A stretch of DNA of 64,000 nucleotides from an uncultured Clostridia bacterium. GTDB taxonomy: Bacteria > Bacillota > Clostridia > TANB77 > CAG-508. This document shows positions 28,196 to 37,543 of this stretch, piece after piece (the first letter of the stretch is position 1; every line of letters starts with the position of its first letter). The stretch spans positions 1 through 64,000 of the forward strand of contig CAKPGC010000004.1 of NCBI GenBank assembly GCA_934154445.1. Reading direction: 5' to 3'. Under the pieces are notes generated by a model. It saw only the letters and a program-made list of their open reading frames with translations. It was not told where the DNA came from and searched no databases. The position numbers were made by a program, and so were the translations under genes.

Positions 28196-29047
28196 ATGCC
28201 TAAAAAAACAGGATTAGGAAAAGGACTAGATGCACTATTTGGACCAGTACCTGAAGATGAAAAACAAAAAGAAAATGATATTTTAAAAAATTTAAAAATA
28301 ACAGAAGTTGAACCAAATAGAAATCAACCAAGAAAGAATTTTAATCAAGAAGCATTAGAAGAACTTGCTGAATCAATACGAGAATATGGATTAATTCAGC
28401 CAATAATAGTAACAGAAAAAGATGGATATTATAGTATAATTGCGGGAGAGAGAAGATGGAGAGCATGTAAATTAGCGGGCTTAGAAGAAATTCCAGCAAT
28501 TATTAGAGAAGATGACGAAAAGAAAAATAATGAAATAGCACTAATAGAAAATATACAAAGAGAAGACCTAAATCCTTACGAAAAGGCATTAGGAATAAAA
28601 AATTTAATAGATACTTATGGATTAACCCAAGAAGAAGTATCTAAGAAACTAGGTAAGAGCAGAAGTACTGTTGCAAATACAGTAAGAATTTTAAATTTGG
28701 ATCCAAGAGTTTTGGAATTTGCAAAACAAGGAAAATTAACAGAAGGACATTGTAGAGGGTTACTTGCTATTACAGATCCGGAAAAACAATATATGACTGC
28801 TGTAGATATGATTGAAAGAGGTTCTACTGTTAGAGAGATAGAACAAAGAAACAAAAAAATAAATCAAAAACAAATATCAAAAGAAGAATTAAAAAGAGTA
28901 AGTATTTTATATAAAGATATAGAAAATACATTTCAAGGATTTTTTGGTACAAAAGTTAAATTAAATCCAGGCAAGAAAAAAGGAAAAATTGTTATAGAAT
29001 ATGCATCAAATGAGGATTTAGAGAGAATACTAAAATTAATGAAATAG
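28196..29047 (+). CDS. parB: Chromosome partitioning protein ParB/Spo0J
   Basis: About 283 residues, a CTPase-type DNA-sliding clamp. It starts with the family G-L-G-K-G-L-D-A-L-F. The CTP-binding ParB/Srx domain has G-E-R-R-W-R-A and E-N-I-Q-R-E-D-L-N-P, followed by the helix-turn-helix (G-K-S-R-S-T-V-A-N). ATG 28196 is favoured over the GTG at 28187, which lies too close to the ribosome site. Confidence 0.95.
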   Translation: MPKKTGLGKGLDALFGPVPEDEKQKENDILKNLKITEVEPNRNQPRKNFNQEALEELAESIREYGLIQPIIVTEKDGYYSIIAGERRWRACKLAGLEEIPAIIREDDEKKNNEIALIENIQREDLNPYEKALGIKNLIDTYGLTQEEVSKKLGKSRSTVANTVRILNLDPRVLEFAKQGKLTEGHCRGLLAITDPEKQYMTAVDMIERGSTVREIEQRNKKINQKQISKEELKRVSILYKDIENTFQGFFGTKVKLNPGKKKGKIVIEYASNEDLERILKLMK

Positions 29048-29059
29048 GAAGGTATTTAA

Positions 29060-29575
29060 ATGCAAGAAATCTTAGAGTTTTTAAAAACAGATAACTATTT
29101 ATATATTTTAAGCACAATCGTAATCTTATTATTAATAGGATTTATAAGTTTATTAACAAGTAATATCAAATTAAATAATAGATATAAAAATTTTATGAAA
29201 AAAATCGGAAATGGGAAAAACCTAGAAGAAGATTTGGAAAACTTTATGTATAAAGTTGATAGAGTTGAAAAACAAAATGCGGAAATAACAAATTTTTGTA
29301 AAAATTTAGATGAAGATATATCTAAATGTATACAGAAAGTGGGAATTGTTAGATACAGTGCTTTTAAAGATACTGGTAGTGATTTGAGCTTTGCAGTTGC
29401 ATTATTAGATGAAAAAAACAATGGAATTGTTTTTAATGGTATTTATTCAAGAGAAATGTCTAACATTTATGCCAAGCCTGTAGAAAATGGGAAATCTAAA
29501 TACACATTATCAAATGAGGAATCGGAAGCTATAGAAAAAGCAGTTAATACTAATAATTTGTATAGAGCAAGGTAG
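29060..29575 (+). CDS. DUF4446 family membrane-anchored protein
   Basis: A 171-residue protein with one membrane span (about residues 15-34), a coiled-coil region and a C-terminal domain with the family core R-Y-S-A-F and G-S-D-L-S-F-A-V-A-L-L-D. DUF4446 genes often sit directly after parB in Clostridia; the function is not known. It is in the parAB operon, 12 nt downstream. Confidence 0.85.
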   Translation: MQEILEFLKTDNYLYILSTIVILLLIGFISLLTSNIKLNNRYKNFMKKIGNGKNLEEDLENFMYKVDRVEKQNAEITNFCKNLDEDISKCIQKVGIVRYSAFKDTGSDLSFAVALLDEKNNGIVFNGIYSREMSNIYAKPVENGKSKYTLSNEESEAIEKAVNTNNLYRAR

Positions 29576-29620
29576 ATTTTTTGTATTGGTTGACAAAATA
29601 AAAAATTATTCAAATTTCTA

Positions 29621-29649
29621 TTGACAAATATTTTTAAAAATGCTAATAT
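29621..29649 (+). promoter_or_regulatory. tRNA-Ser promoter
   Basis: TTGACA (29621-29626), 17 nt, TAATAT (29644-29649) with an extended TG one base before it, 32 nt upstream of the tRNA. Confidence 0.85.
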
Positions 29650-29681
29650 ATATACTGTCGCTGGTTATGGTGACAATCAAT

Positions 29682-29773
<92 letters not shown>

Positions 29774-29777
29774 AAAT

Positions 29778-29842
29778 ATATAAGATATAAAAGACCATTA
29801 ATTTATAATTATATAGATTTAAATCTTTTATATCTTATTTTT
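29778..29842 (+). terminator. Inverted repeat after the first tRNA-Ser
   Basis: ATAAGATATAAAAGA pairs with TCTTTTATATCTTAT across a 30-nt AT loop and is followed by TTTTTAT. Probably a terminator or a processing hairpin between the two tRNA genes. Confidence 0.55.
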
Positions 29843-29854
29843 ATAATATTATCT

Positions 29855-29944
29855 GGAGATGTACCCAAGTGGTGAAGGGGACTGTTTGCTAAACAGTTAG
29901 GTCCCGAAAGGGGCGCGGAGGTTCGAACCCTCTCATCTCCGCCA
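29855..29944 (+). tRNA. tRNA-Ser (anticodon GCU)
   Basis: Acceptor GGAGATG/CATCTCC, loop TTGCTAA with anticodon GCT, variable arm GTCCCGAAAGGGGC, T loop TTCGAAC, CCA encoded. It lies 220 nt upstream of T4SS cluster 2. Confidence 0.97.
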
Positions 29945-29983
29945 AAAATAGTATGTGTTATATAACATACTATTTTTATTTTA
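29945..29983 (+). terminator. Terminator after tRNA-Ser(GCU)
   Basis: AAAAATAGTATGT pairs with ACATACTATTTTT and is followed by ATTTT. Confidence 0.8.
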
Positions 29984-30102
29984 AAAATTGGAATATTAAT
30001 TATATTATTAAATATTATTAGATATAAAGTAATATTAAGAATATTATGAACCCGAAATAAAAAACGTTTTTTGAAAAAAATAAAAAAAATTGTAAAAAAA
30101 GA

Positions 30103-30131
30103 TTGATTTTTTTGCTATTAAAAGGTATAAT
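30103..30131 (+). promoter_or_regulatory. Promoter of the first pilin genes (cluster 2)
   Basis: TTGATT (30103-30108), 17-nt spacer, TATAAT (30126-30131), 34 nt before the first pilin gene. Confidence 0.75.
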
Positions 30132-30164
30132 TAGTTTGATGTAATAAAAATAGGAGGGAAAAAT

Positions 30165-30542
30165 ATGAAAGCAAAAATAATTGTAAGAATATTAACAGTA
30201 GTATTATTAGCAATAATGTTAGTATCAACAGGATTAACAGTAGTAAATGCTGCAAATGTAACTATTCCAATAGGCGATGTTTCAGGAAATACTGATACTC
30301 CGATAGCAAAAGGTGTTAATAATATTGGAGGAACAATATTAGGTGTATTACAAGTTGCTGCTGCAGTTATAGCTGTAATAGTTCTAGTTGTATTAGCAAT
30401 TAAATATATCATGGCATCTCCAAATGATAAAGCAGATATAAAAAAATCAGCAACAGGATATATAATCGGTGCAGTTATATTATTTGGAGCTAGTGGATTA
30501 TTAGCTTGGTTACAAAATACTGTAAGTAAAGTTATTGAATAA
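30165..30542 (+). CDS. VirB2-like T4SS pilin 1
   Basis: A 125-residue protein with a cleavable-looking signal peptide ending V-N-A-A-N (about residues 27-29), then two hydrophobic segments (about 58-82 and 95-115) joined by a short loop P-N-D-K-A-D. This is the T4SS pilin layout of Gram-positive VirB2 proteins. It shares the loop Y-I-M-A-S-P-N-D-K-A-D with pilin 2, showing recent duplication. It is followed by a strong hairpin that would make its transcript the most abundant of the cluster. Confidence 0.82.
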   Translation: MKAKIIVRILTVVLLAIMLVSTGLTVVNAANVTIPIGDVSGNTDTPIAKGVNNIGGTILGVLQVAAAVIAVIVLVVLAIKYIMASPNDKADIKKSATGYIIGAVILFGASGLLAWLQNTVSKVIE

Positions 30543-30554
30543 ATAAATTTATAT

Positions 30555-30589
30555 AAAAAGGATTATTTGAGTTGCAAATAATCCTTTTT
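30555..30589 (+). terminator. Partial terminator or stabiliser after pilin 1
   Basis: A 15-bp perfect stem (30555-30569 with 30575-30589, arms AAAAAGGATTATTTG), with only the stem's own five Ts at its 3' end. It would pass part of transcription into pilin 2. Confidence 0.75.
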
Positions 30590-30607
30590 GATTAATGGAG
30601 GATGGAA

Positions 30608-30964
30608 ATGAGAAAAATAAATAAAATTTTATTTATTATTGCTTTTTTTATTATAATAATAACGATAGCTAATACAGTAAGTGCGATAGATACGGGTAAA
30701 TATACAGGAATATACGATAATCCAAATTCTACAAAAATAGATAGCTATGGTTCTAAAATAATGGGAGTGGTACAAGTAGTTGCTGCAGTCGTTGCTGTAT
30801 CAATGGTTGTAGTAATAGGAATAAAATATATCATGGCATCTCCAAATGATAAAGCAGACTTAAAAAACGAAGTAATATTAGTTGTTATTGGTGCTGTATT
30901 AATATTTGGTGGTGCAAATGTGTTAACATGGGTTGTAAGCTCATTTAATAGTGCATTAGGATAA
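30608..30964 (+). CDS. VirB2-like T4SS pilin 2
   Basis: About 118 residues from ATG 30608, which is 6 nt after GGAGG; the ATG at 30602 abuts the ribosome site. It has a signal peptide ending T-V-S-A, two hydrophobic segments and the same loop as pilin 1 (K-Y-I-M-A-S-P-N-D-K-A-D). Probably a paralogous pilin subunit or minor pilin. It ends at a strong terminator, so pilins 1 and 2 form their own unit. Confidence 0.8.
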   Translation: MRKINKILFIIAFFIIIITIANTVSAIDTGKYTGIYDNPNSTKIDSYGSKIMGVVQVVAAVVAVSMVVVIGIKYIMASPNDKADLKNEVILVVIGAVLIFGGANVLTWVVSSFNSALG

Positions 30965-30988
30965 GCTTTAAAAAAGCTTATTTTTTTT
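30962..30988 (+). terminator. Terminator after pilin 2
   Basis: TAAGCTTT (30962-30969) pairs with AAAGCTTA (30973-30980), followed by eight Ts. It separates the pilin unit from the main cluster-2 operon. Confidence 0.85.
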
Positions 30989-31112
30989 GACATTTTTATT
31001 ACATGAAAAATAACATAATTTTATAAAAACAAGCATCCCTAACAAAAAAACAAGCAAAATGTTACGAAAATGTTACAAGCTTTTAAACTGATGAAAGAAA
31101 TGACCAAAAATG

Positions 31113-31141
31113 TTGAAAAAAAAGACAATTTGAGGTATAAT
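31113..31141 (+). promoter_or_regulatory. Main T4SS cluster-2 operon promoter
   Basis: TTGAAA (31113-31118), 17 nt, TATAAT (31136-31141), about 48 nt before pilin 3. No other clear promoter or terminator interrupts the next 18.5 kb. Confidence 0.8.
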
Positions 31142-31189
31142 TTAAAGTAGATTAATTATATATATAAGAAAGAAGGTTATTACAAAATT

Positions 31190-31573
31190 ATGGTTAAAAA
31201 AAGCAGTTTTAAAAAAATAATTATCAGTTTGTTTGCTATTTTATTGATTTTTGGAACACTAAACACGGTAAATGCGTTTGATGCAGATTCAATTTTTACA
31301 AAAGCAGATAATTTTATCTCCAAAGGGGAAAGCGGTACAGGTATTGATGAACAAGAAATAGCAGATATATTTGTGCCTATTGCACAAATTTTGGTTAGGG
31401 TTGGAACTATAATATTAGCTATAGCTGTGGTTGTTCTTGGTATACAATACATGGTATCAAGTCCAGATAAAAAAGCTATGCTTAAAGATAAATTAGTTGG
31501 ATTAACAATATCAGCAATTATAATTGGTGGAGCTCAAGTTATATGGGCATTATTAATATCATTTTTTGATTAA
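31190..31573 (+). CDS. VirB2-like T4SS pilin 3
   Basis: A 127-residue protein with signal peptide (ending V-N-A-F), a short charged stretch and two membrane segments joined by V-S-S-P-D-K-K-A-M. It has the same architecture as pilins 1 and 2 but a more divergent sequence. The AGAAGG ribosome site is about 13 nt upstream, which is unusually far. It is the first gene of the main operon. Confidence 0.78.
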   Translation: MVKKSSFKKIIISLFAILLIFGTLNTVNAFDADSIFTKADNFISKGESGTGIDEQEIADIFVPIAQILVRVGTIILAIAVVVLGIQYMVSSPDKKAMLKDKLVGLTISAIIIGGAQVIWALLISFFD

Positions 31574-31597
31574 ATTTTAAAAGTTAGGAGAAAAAAT

Positions 31598-31954
31598 ATG
31601 GGTACTTACTATATACCACGTAATGTAAAGGGAGAAACAAGATTATTATATATTTTTACAATAAAGTCACTAATAACAACAGCAATAGGAGGATTTATTG
31701 GATTTTTGATATTTTTACTTATATCCTCTTTGGGTTTTAAACTACAAGGAATTATAGCTGCTGCGGTTTGTGCATTAATCGGATATGGAATAGGTGCTAT
31801 AAAAATACCTAGCCAAGGAAATCAAACTTTAATTAAAAAAGTTGGTGGAGAAGAATTATCAGATTTAATTATTAGATATATAAAATTTAAAAAAAATAAA
31901 AAAATATATTTATATACTCAAACAGAAGAAAAAAGAGAGGAGAATGAAAAATAA
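31598..31954 (+). CDS. PrgI/VirB3-like protein (cluster 2)
   Basis: A 118-residue protein starting Y-Y-I-P-R-N followed by a membrane hairpin (about residues 25-50 and 52-72) and a basic tail, as in PrgI-family proteins. It directly precedes the VirB4 module, the normal order. It overlaps the next ATG by one base. Confidence 0.78.
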   Translation: MGTYYIPRNVKGETRLLYIFTIKSLITTAIGGFIGFLIFLLISSLGFKLQGIIAAAVCALIGYGIGAIKIPSQGNQTLIKKVGGEELSDLIIRYIKFKKNKKIYLYTQTEEKREENEK

Positions 31955-33126
31955 TGAATATTATAGATTTATTAAATATTATTATGATTATAGCTGTATT
32001 TATAACAGTAGTACTAAGTGTTGTTTTAGTTTTAGTTCTTTTTAAGGGTAAACAAAAGGAAAATAAAAATAAAACATCAAATACTGAAAGTACATCTAAA
32101 GTTAAAAACCAACAAGACAGAGCAAATAAAAAATCTACATTTGACTTTCTTGAATTTGATTCAATAAAAGATAATATGATAATTAGAAAAAATAGAGAAC
32201 AATATGTAATGGTAATTGAATGTAAAGGAATTAATTATGATTTGTTATCAGAAGAAGAAAAAATATCTGTAGAATCTGGATTTACACAATTCTTAAACTC
32301 ATTAAGATTTCCAGTTCAATTATACATACAAACAAGCTGCTTAAATTTAAGAGATATAATCAGCCAATATAAAGATAGATTACTTAATATGCAAAAAAGA
32401 ATTCAAAGTTTGGAATCTGAAATAAACAAAGAAAAAATGCTTGGAAATGAAAAAAAAGTAAGAGAACTTTCTTTTAATAAAAGAAGAGAAGAAAATGTTA
32501 TTGAATATACAGCAGATATTTCAGAATATATAGAAAGATTAAGTCAAAATAGAAATGTATTACAACAAAAACCATATATTGCAATAAGCTATTATAAAAA
32601 CGAAATAGGAAGAACAGATAATTATTCAAATGATGAAATAGATAGTATAGCATTTTCTGAATTATATACAAGAGCTCAAACAGTAATTAGTGCGTTAGCT
32701 TCTTCAGGAGTATTAGGAAAAGTTATATCATCAGAAGATTTAATAGAATTATTATATGTTGCTTATAACAGAGACGATACACAATATATGTCATTCTCAC
32801 AAGCTGTTGCTGCAGAGTATGATTCTTTATATAGTACAGGAAAAGATGTGTTGAAAAAGAAAGAAGAATTAATTGAACAACAAATAGAAAGAGAAGCTTT
32901 AGATTTAGCAACAAATTCTATAACAGTTGCAGATGAAAAATTAAAAGAAAAAGAGAGAAATAAAAGCCAAAAAGTAAAAGAACAGGCTCTAGGAATAATA
33001 GAAGAATATAAAGATCAAATGAAAGATGATTTATATCAACAAACTAAAAAAGAAATAATGGGGACAGAAGATGAAATCATTCAAGAAAAACCTAAAAGGG
33101 GTAGACACAAAAAGGTTGAAGAATAA
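31954..33126 (+). CDS. VirB4 N-terminal (TraC-N-like) membrane protein
   Basis: A 390-residue protein with one N-terminal membrane span (about 7-32). A folded domain resembling the N-terminal region of VirB4/TraC proteins follows, interrupted by a coiled coil (about 145-190), and the C-terminal third is long and highly charged, ending K-R-G-R-H-K-K. No Walker motifs. The shorter cluster-1 protein at 12412-12960 shares its core, so separate N-domain and ATPase genes are a lineage feature. Confidence 0.65.
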   Translation: MNIIDLLNIIMIIAVFITVVLSVVLVLVLFKGKQKENKNKTSNTESTSKVKNQQDRANKKSTFDFLEFDSIKDNMIIRKNREQYVMVIECKGINYDLLSEEEKISVESGFTQFLNSLRFPVQLYIQTSCLNLRDIISQYKDRLLNMQKRIQSLESEINKEKMLGNEKKVRELSFNKRREENVIEYTADISEYIERLSQNRNVLQQKPYIAISYYKNEIGRTDNYSNDEIDSIAFSELYTRAQTVISALASSGVLGKVISSEDLIELLYVAYNRDDTQYMSFSQAVAAEYDSLYSTGKDVLKKKEELIEQQIEREALDLATNSITVADEKLKEKERNKSQKVKEQALGIIEEYKDQMKDDLYQQTKKEIMGTEDEIIQEKPKRGRHKKVEE

Positions 33127-33147
33127 GAATGATAAGGGAGGAAAAAC

Positions 33148-35091
33148 ATGGAAATTTTAAATAAAGAAAAGCAAAAAGAAGAGACAATACAAGAAGAAAA
33201 ATCAGTTTTTGAAATAAATAAAAAAACAATAAAAGATATAATTTCACCAGCTGGAATAGATACATCACATACAGATTATGTAGAAATTATTTCTTCTAAA
33301 AAAAGATATGCCAGAAGTATGGTTGTATCTACTATACCAAGAATGTGTACTTTCCCTGAATTCTTAAGGGCAATGTATACATTTGGAGATATAAATACAT
33401 CAGTATTTATAAATCCTGTTAGTGAAAGTTCATCTCAAAACGATCTTAATAGAACCATAAATGAATTGGAATCAGAAAGAATTGTTGCATTAAATAGAGG
33501 AGATATAAACAGAGAGAGAATATTGGAACAAAAAAGAATGGAAGCAGAAGAGTTAAGAGATCAAATAGCAGCAGGATTTAATAAAGTTTATGAAGCTTCT
33601 ATAGTATGTACTTTATTTGCATATTCATTAGAGGAGTTAGATAGATATACTGAATTACTATCTTCTGAAATGTCAAAAACCTTAATAGGGGTAAAACCAG
33701 CGTGGGCATTACAAGATGAAGCGTTAAGAAGTAATATGCCATATTGTGATAATAAGTTAGATAAAAAACACATATTTGATAGAAATTCAATGTCTACAGT
33801 ATTTCCATTTTTTACATCTGATATAGGCCACGAAAAAGGAATACCAATAGGGTTCAATGTTCAAACAGGATTACCAATACTATACGACAATTTCGATTCA
33901 TCACTTACAAACTATAATATGGTTATATTTGGTAAATCTGGAGCTGGTAAAGGTGTTACAATAAAAACTTTGACAGCAAGATCATCTGTTTTAATGGGAA
34001 TAGAAAGTTTAGCACTAGATGCAGAAGGTGAATATGGAGTTGTTGCGGAAGCTCTAGGAGGTATAAATGTAACAATAAGCCCTAATTCAAATACAATAAT
34101 AAACTTATTTGATATAGAGCCAGAAACAGTTAAAGATGAAATTACAGGAAAAGAAAGAACAGTTTTAAATATAGAAAATAAAGTTGAAGACGTTACACAA
34201 GCATTGCTAACTATGGCAAGAGGAAGTACAAGAAGTTCAGAAGTAAACGAACTTACTAAACAAATAATTTCTGAAGCCGTTGCAAAAGAATATGTTGAAT
34301 TAGGAATAAATAGTTCAATAGATAGTTTATACGTAGAAGGAACAGGAGCTTTTATAAAAAACAATTATTTAGGAAAAGCAAAAAAAGAAATGCCAACAAT
34401 TGGATCTTGGTATAAAAGAATAGTAAAAGATGCAAAAGAAAATACAAACCCAGATTATCAATTCCATTACAGTTATTTAATAAAAGTAATGAAACAATAT
34501 GTAAGAGAATTCAATGGACAAATGGCTTACTTTGACGGACAATCAACATTCCAATTACTAGATGATGTACCATTTATAAATCTTGATATATCTCAGCTTG
34601 AAGAAAGATTTGCAAGACCTCTTGCACAACAAATATTGCTTTCATGGATTTGGGAAAAGTATGTTAAGAAAAATAGTGAAGATAAATCAAAAGCTGTAAA
34701 AAAGAGAGTTTTAATAGATGAAGCGTGGATGTTATTACCATATCCAGAAGCAGTAGATTTCTTAAATACTATGGCAAGACGTGCCAGAAAAAGAAATGTT
34801 TCTTTGGCGGTTATATCACAAAAATTCCAAGATTTCTATGAAAGACCAGAGGTTCAAGCAGTTTTAACTTCATCAGACACAAAGTTATTCTTAGCACAAG
34901 ATAAATCAGAAATACAATATATAAAAGAAGTGTTTAAACTAAGTGAAGGAGAAGCAAATTTCTTAATTACATGTAATAGAGGAGAAGGATTACTAAAGGT
35001 AGGAAATGATTCTGCAGTTATCTCAATAAGACCAACGAAGAAAGAGTTCGAGTTTGTTGAAACAAACTTAAATAATATAGTAAAAAAATAG
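33148..35091 (+). CDS. VirB4-like T4SS ATPase (cluster 2)
   Basis: A 647-residue AAA-type ATPase of the VirB4/TrbE/TraC superfamily, which energises T4SS assembly. It has an N-terminal VirB4 domain (about 40-220), Walker A G-K-S-G-A-G-K-G (262-269) and Walker B L-I-D-E-A-W (D524, E525), and the sensor-type motif V-I-S-Q-K-F. The residue after the Walker A lysine is Gly instead of Ser/Thr, while the cluster-1 homologue keeps Ser. Ribosome site GGGAGG. Confidence 0.92.
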   Translation: MEILNKEKQKEETIQEEKSVFEINKKTIKDIISPAGIDTSHTDYVEIISSKKRYARSMVVSTIPRMCTFPEFLRAMYTFGDINTSVFINPVSESSSQNDLNRTINELESERIVALNRGDINRERILEQKRMEAEELRDQIAAGFNKVYEASIVCTLFAYSLEELDRYTELLSSEMSKTLIGVKPAWALQDEALRSNMPYCDNKLDKKHIFDRNSMSTVFPFFTSDIGHEKGIPIGFNVQTGLPILYDNFDSSLTNYNMVIFGKSGAGKGVTIKTLTARSSVLMGIESLALDAEGEYGVVAEALGGINVTISPNSNTIINLFDIEPETVKDEITGKERTVLNIENKVEDVTQALLTMARGSTRSSEVNELTKQIISEAVAKEYVELGINSSIDSLYVEGTGAFIKNNYLGKAKKEMPTIGSWYKRIVKDAKENTNPDYQFHYSYLIKVMKQYVREFNGQMAYFDGQSTFQLLDDVPFINLDISQLEERFARPLAQQILLSWIWEKYVKKNSEDKSKAVKKRVLIDEAWMLLPYPEAVDFLNTMARRARKRNVSLAVISQKFQDFYERPEVQAVLTSSDTKLFLAQDKSEIQYIKEVFKLSEGEANFLITCNRGEGLLKVGNDSAVISIRPTKKEFEFVETNLNNIVKK

Positions 35092-35111
35092 AAAATTAAA
35101 GGAGGGAAAAA

Positions 35112-36293
35112 ATGAAAAATAAAATTATTACAGTAATATTAATAGTACAAATATTATTTAGTTTTTTCCTTGCCAATAATTTTGTATCTTTTTCTTATGA
35201 AGGAACAAGTTCATCAACATTTAATGATATGCAGACAACAGAAAATAATGTAAATGATACACTTGAAAATGGACAAGTAGATGTTGGTGATAATGGAAAA
35301 AAAAGTACGACTGCGACAACTTCTGTTGTTACTTCTGTTGCTAACACACTGATTAAATTTTTAAACATTATACCATCTTTAACGAGAACTTTTCTAACTA
35401 TTTGTTTTGGTGATGATAATGTAGATAGTGTATATGGAATGGAATTTACAATACAAAAAGTTATTTTTAATGACGTTAAAGTATTAAACATAGACTTTTT
35501 TAATAGTAGAGATACTGATAAAACAATAGTAAAAACAATAAAAAATAATGTGGCAACATTCTTTGTAGTTTTACGAAATATTGCGTTAGTAATAAATTTA
35601 TTAATATTAATATATTCAGCAATAAGAATGGCAATATCATCTGTAGCAGATGAAAAAGCTAAATACAAAAAAATGTGTATAGATTGGCTAGTAAGTTTTG
35701 TATTAATTATGACAATTCAAATAATAATGGCAGTAGCAATAGAAATAATGAAAATATTAAATAATTTTCTAATTAATATATATAATACTTTGGATGGAAA
35801 TACAAAGATTGAAAATAATTTAATCAATGGTGTATTTGAACACACTTATGGATTAGGATTATTAATACCAAGTGTACTATATTGGATATTAACATTTTAT
35901 CAACTTAAATTTGCTTACTTATATTTTAAAAGGGTTATAGCAGTAGGATTTTTAATAGTAATTTCTCCATTGGTTATTTCATCTTATGCTTTGGATAAAG
36001 CTGGAGATGGAGAAGCACAAGCATTAAGAGCATGGGCACAAGAATTCATAGTAAACTTAGTTATACAACCAATGCATATATTATTGTTTTCTATATTTTT
36101 TATAGCAGCAGATAATATAGTTAGTGTAGCACCAATTGTTTCTGTAATACTTATAGTAGGAATGACAAAAGGTGAGAAGGCGTTAAGAAAAGTATTTAAA
36201 CTTTCAGATGTAAAATCTATGGATTCATTCGAAAAATCAAAGATTAGTTTTAGTAATATGAAATCAGTATTCAAACCAAAAAAGGATAAATAA
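35112..36293 (+). CDS. VirB6/TrbL-like protein 1 (cluster 2)
   Basis: A 393-residue polytopic protein with a signal-type N-terminus, a soluble Thr/Asn-rich section (about 28-75) and about six hydrophobic spans. It shares with the proteins at 37544 and 40977 the block R-M-A-[IL]-S-S-[VI]-A ... K-A-K-Y-K-K just after a membrane span, so all three are paralogues. This is the signature of the TrbL/VirB6 channel group. Confidence 0.75.
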   Translation: MKNKIITVILIVQILFSFFLANNFVSFSYEGTSSSTFNDMQTTENNVNDTLENGQVDVGDNGKKSTTATTSVVTSVANTLIKFLNIIPSLTRTFLTICFGDDNVDSVYGMEFTIQKVIFNDVKVLNIDFFNSRDTDKTIVKTIKNNVATFFVVLRNIALVINLLILIYSAIRMAISSVADEKAKYKKMCIDWLVSFVLIMTIQIIMAVAIEIMKILNNFLINIYNTLDGNTKIENNLINGVFEHTYGLGLLIPSVLYWILTFYQLKFAYLYFKRVIAVGFLIVISPLVISSYALDKAGDGEAQALRAWAQEFIVNLVIQPMHILLFSIFFIAADNIVSVAPIVSVILIVGMTKGEKALRKVFKLSDVKSMDSFEKSKISFSNMKSVFKPKKDK

Positions 36294-36296
36294 AAT

Positions 36297-37520
36297 ATGA
36301 AAAAATTTTTTAAAAAATCTTTAGATAAGAATACAATAAAAAAAATAATAATAATAATATTTATTTTAATATTAATTATTATTTTAATAAATATAATTAA
36401 ATATTTTCAAGAACAAAAATATATAAATAAAGTTTTAAATACAGAATATACAGAATATGAAGATTTTAAAACGGCAAAAGAATATATAATTTATAGCGGA
36501 AATACATACATAAAAGAGGTAGAATCTTCTGAAAATGATTTTTATAAAGATATATATATGAAATTTAAATATGACCTATATACAAATGGAAATAGTAATC
36601 AATATTTTTATGAAAGAACAATTAAGATAATAGCAAATACATTAAATTATAATAACTTTAGATTAATAGATGATGAAAAAAAATTAGTCATAACAGTTTT
36701 TTGTAAAGACGATTCAGTAAAAAGCATTTATTATAATGGAGATAAAAATTATTTTGAAAAAACAAATTCAATAGAAACAATGCAAAATGTTAAAGAAATT
36801 CAAGTAACAGATTTAAATATACAATCCAAAATAATAAATGATGCAATAAGTAATAATTGGTATTTTGCAAAAATGAACTTTGGGCAAAGGACAGAAACAA
36901 AGGAAGAATATGAAATATACTCAAATGAAGGAATTAGAGTTAAAAATATTAATAAAAAAATATTCAATATAGTATTCTTAGAAAATTATAAATCAAAAAT
37001 AGTAAATGATTTAACAGTAACATCTTCAAAAGAAGAAATAATTGAAACGCTTGGAAAACCAACATTTGAAGATTATGGAATTATTGGATATAAAGGCAAA
37101 AATATTTATATATTTTTCGGAAATGATTATGTGTCTGTTTATAGAATTGAAGAAGACACAGATGGATATGACAAATTCTTAGAAATACAAAAAGAATTTA
37201 GAAAAGAAAAAAATGTAAAAAGTTTAATTTCTAAATTAGTAGATTTATGGGATGATTTTGATAAATATGAAGTAAAGTCAAACTATGTAAATATTATATA
37301 TAGCTTAAGGGGAATAAAAGTTCAAATAAATGTAACAAATGAAAATGGATTTATTTTTTACAACAATTATATTGGAAAAATGGATGATAACTTAGATATA
37401 TTTAATTTCAAAGAATTAAATAGAGATTTACCAGAATACACTTATGTTTATGCAACAAAAGATTTAGTGGAAGAGTGTGAGGTCGAAAGAGCAACAATAT
37501 TTGAAGATATTATTTTATAA
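36297..37520 (+). CDS. Unknown single-span T4SS operon protein
   Basis: A 407-residue protein with a basic N-terminus and one membrane span (about residues 16-36). A large, presumably extracytoplasmic part rich in N, I, K, Y and E follows, without motifs I recognise. Possible two-domain alpha/beta fold with a repeat of strand-rich segments (about 190-270 and 320-380). Its topology would suit a VirB8- or TcpC-like scaffold. It starts 4 nt after the preceding stop and is inside the operon. Confidence 0.6.
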   Translation: MKKFFKKSLDKNTIKKIIIIIFILILIIILINIIKYFQEQKYINKVLNTEYTEYEDFKTAKEYIIYSGNTYIKEVESSENDFYKDIYMKFKYDLYTNGNSNQYFYERTIKIIANTLNYNNFRLIDDEKKLVITVFCKDDSVKSIYYNGDKNYFEKTNSIETMQNVKEIQVTDLNIQSKIINDAISNNWYFAKMNFGQRTETKEEYEIYSNEGIRVKNINKKIFNIVFLENYKSKIVNDLTVTSSKEEIIETLGKPTFEDYGIIGYKGKNIYIFFGNDYVSVYRIEEDTDGYDKFLEIQKEFRKEKNVKSLISKLVDLWDDFDKYEVKSNYVNIIYSLRGIKVQINVTNENGFIFYNNYIGKMDDNLDIFNFKELNRDLPEYTYVYATKDLVEECEVERATIFEDIIL

Positions 37521-37543
37521 ATGCAAGAAAGGAGGGAAAAGAA

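Noticed and set aside
27291..29047. parS sites near parAB
   Set aside because: No sequence close to TGTTTCACGTGAAACA was found in the window.
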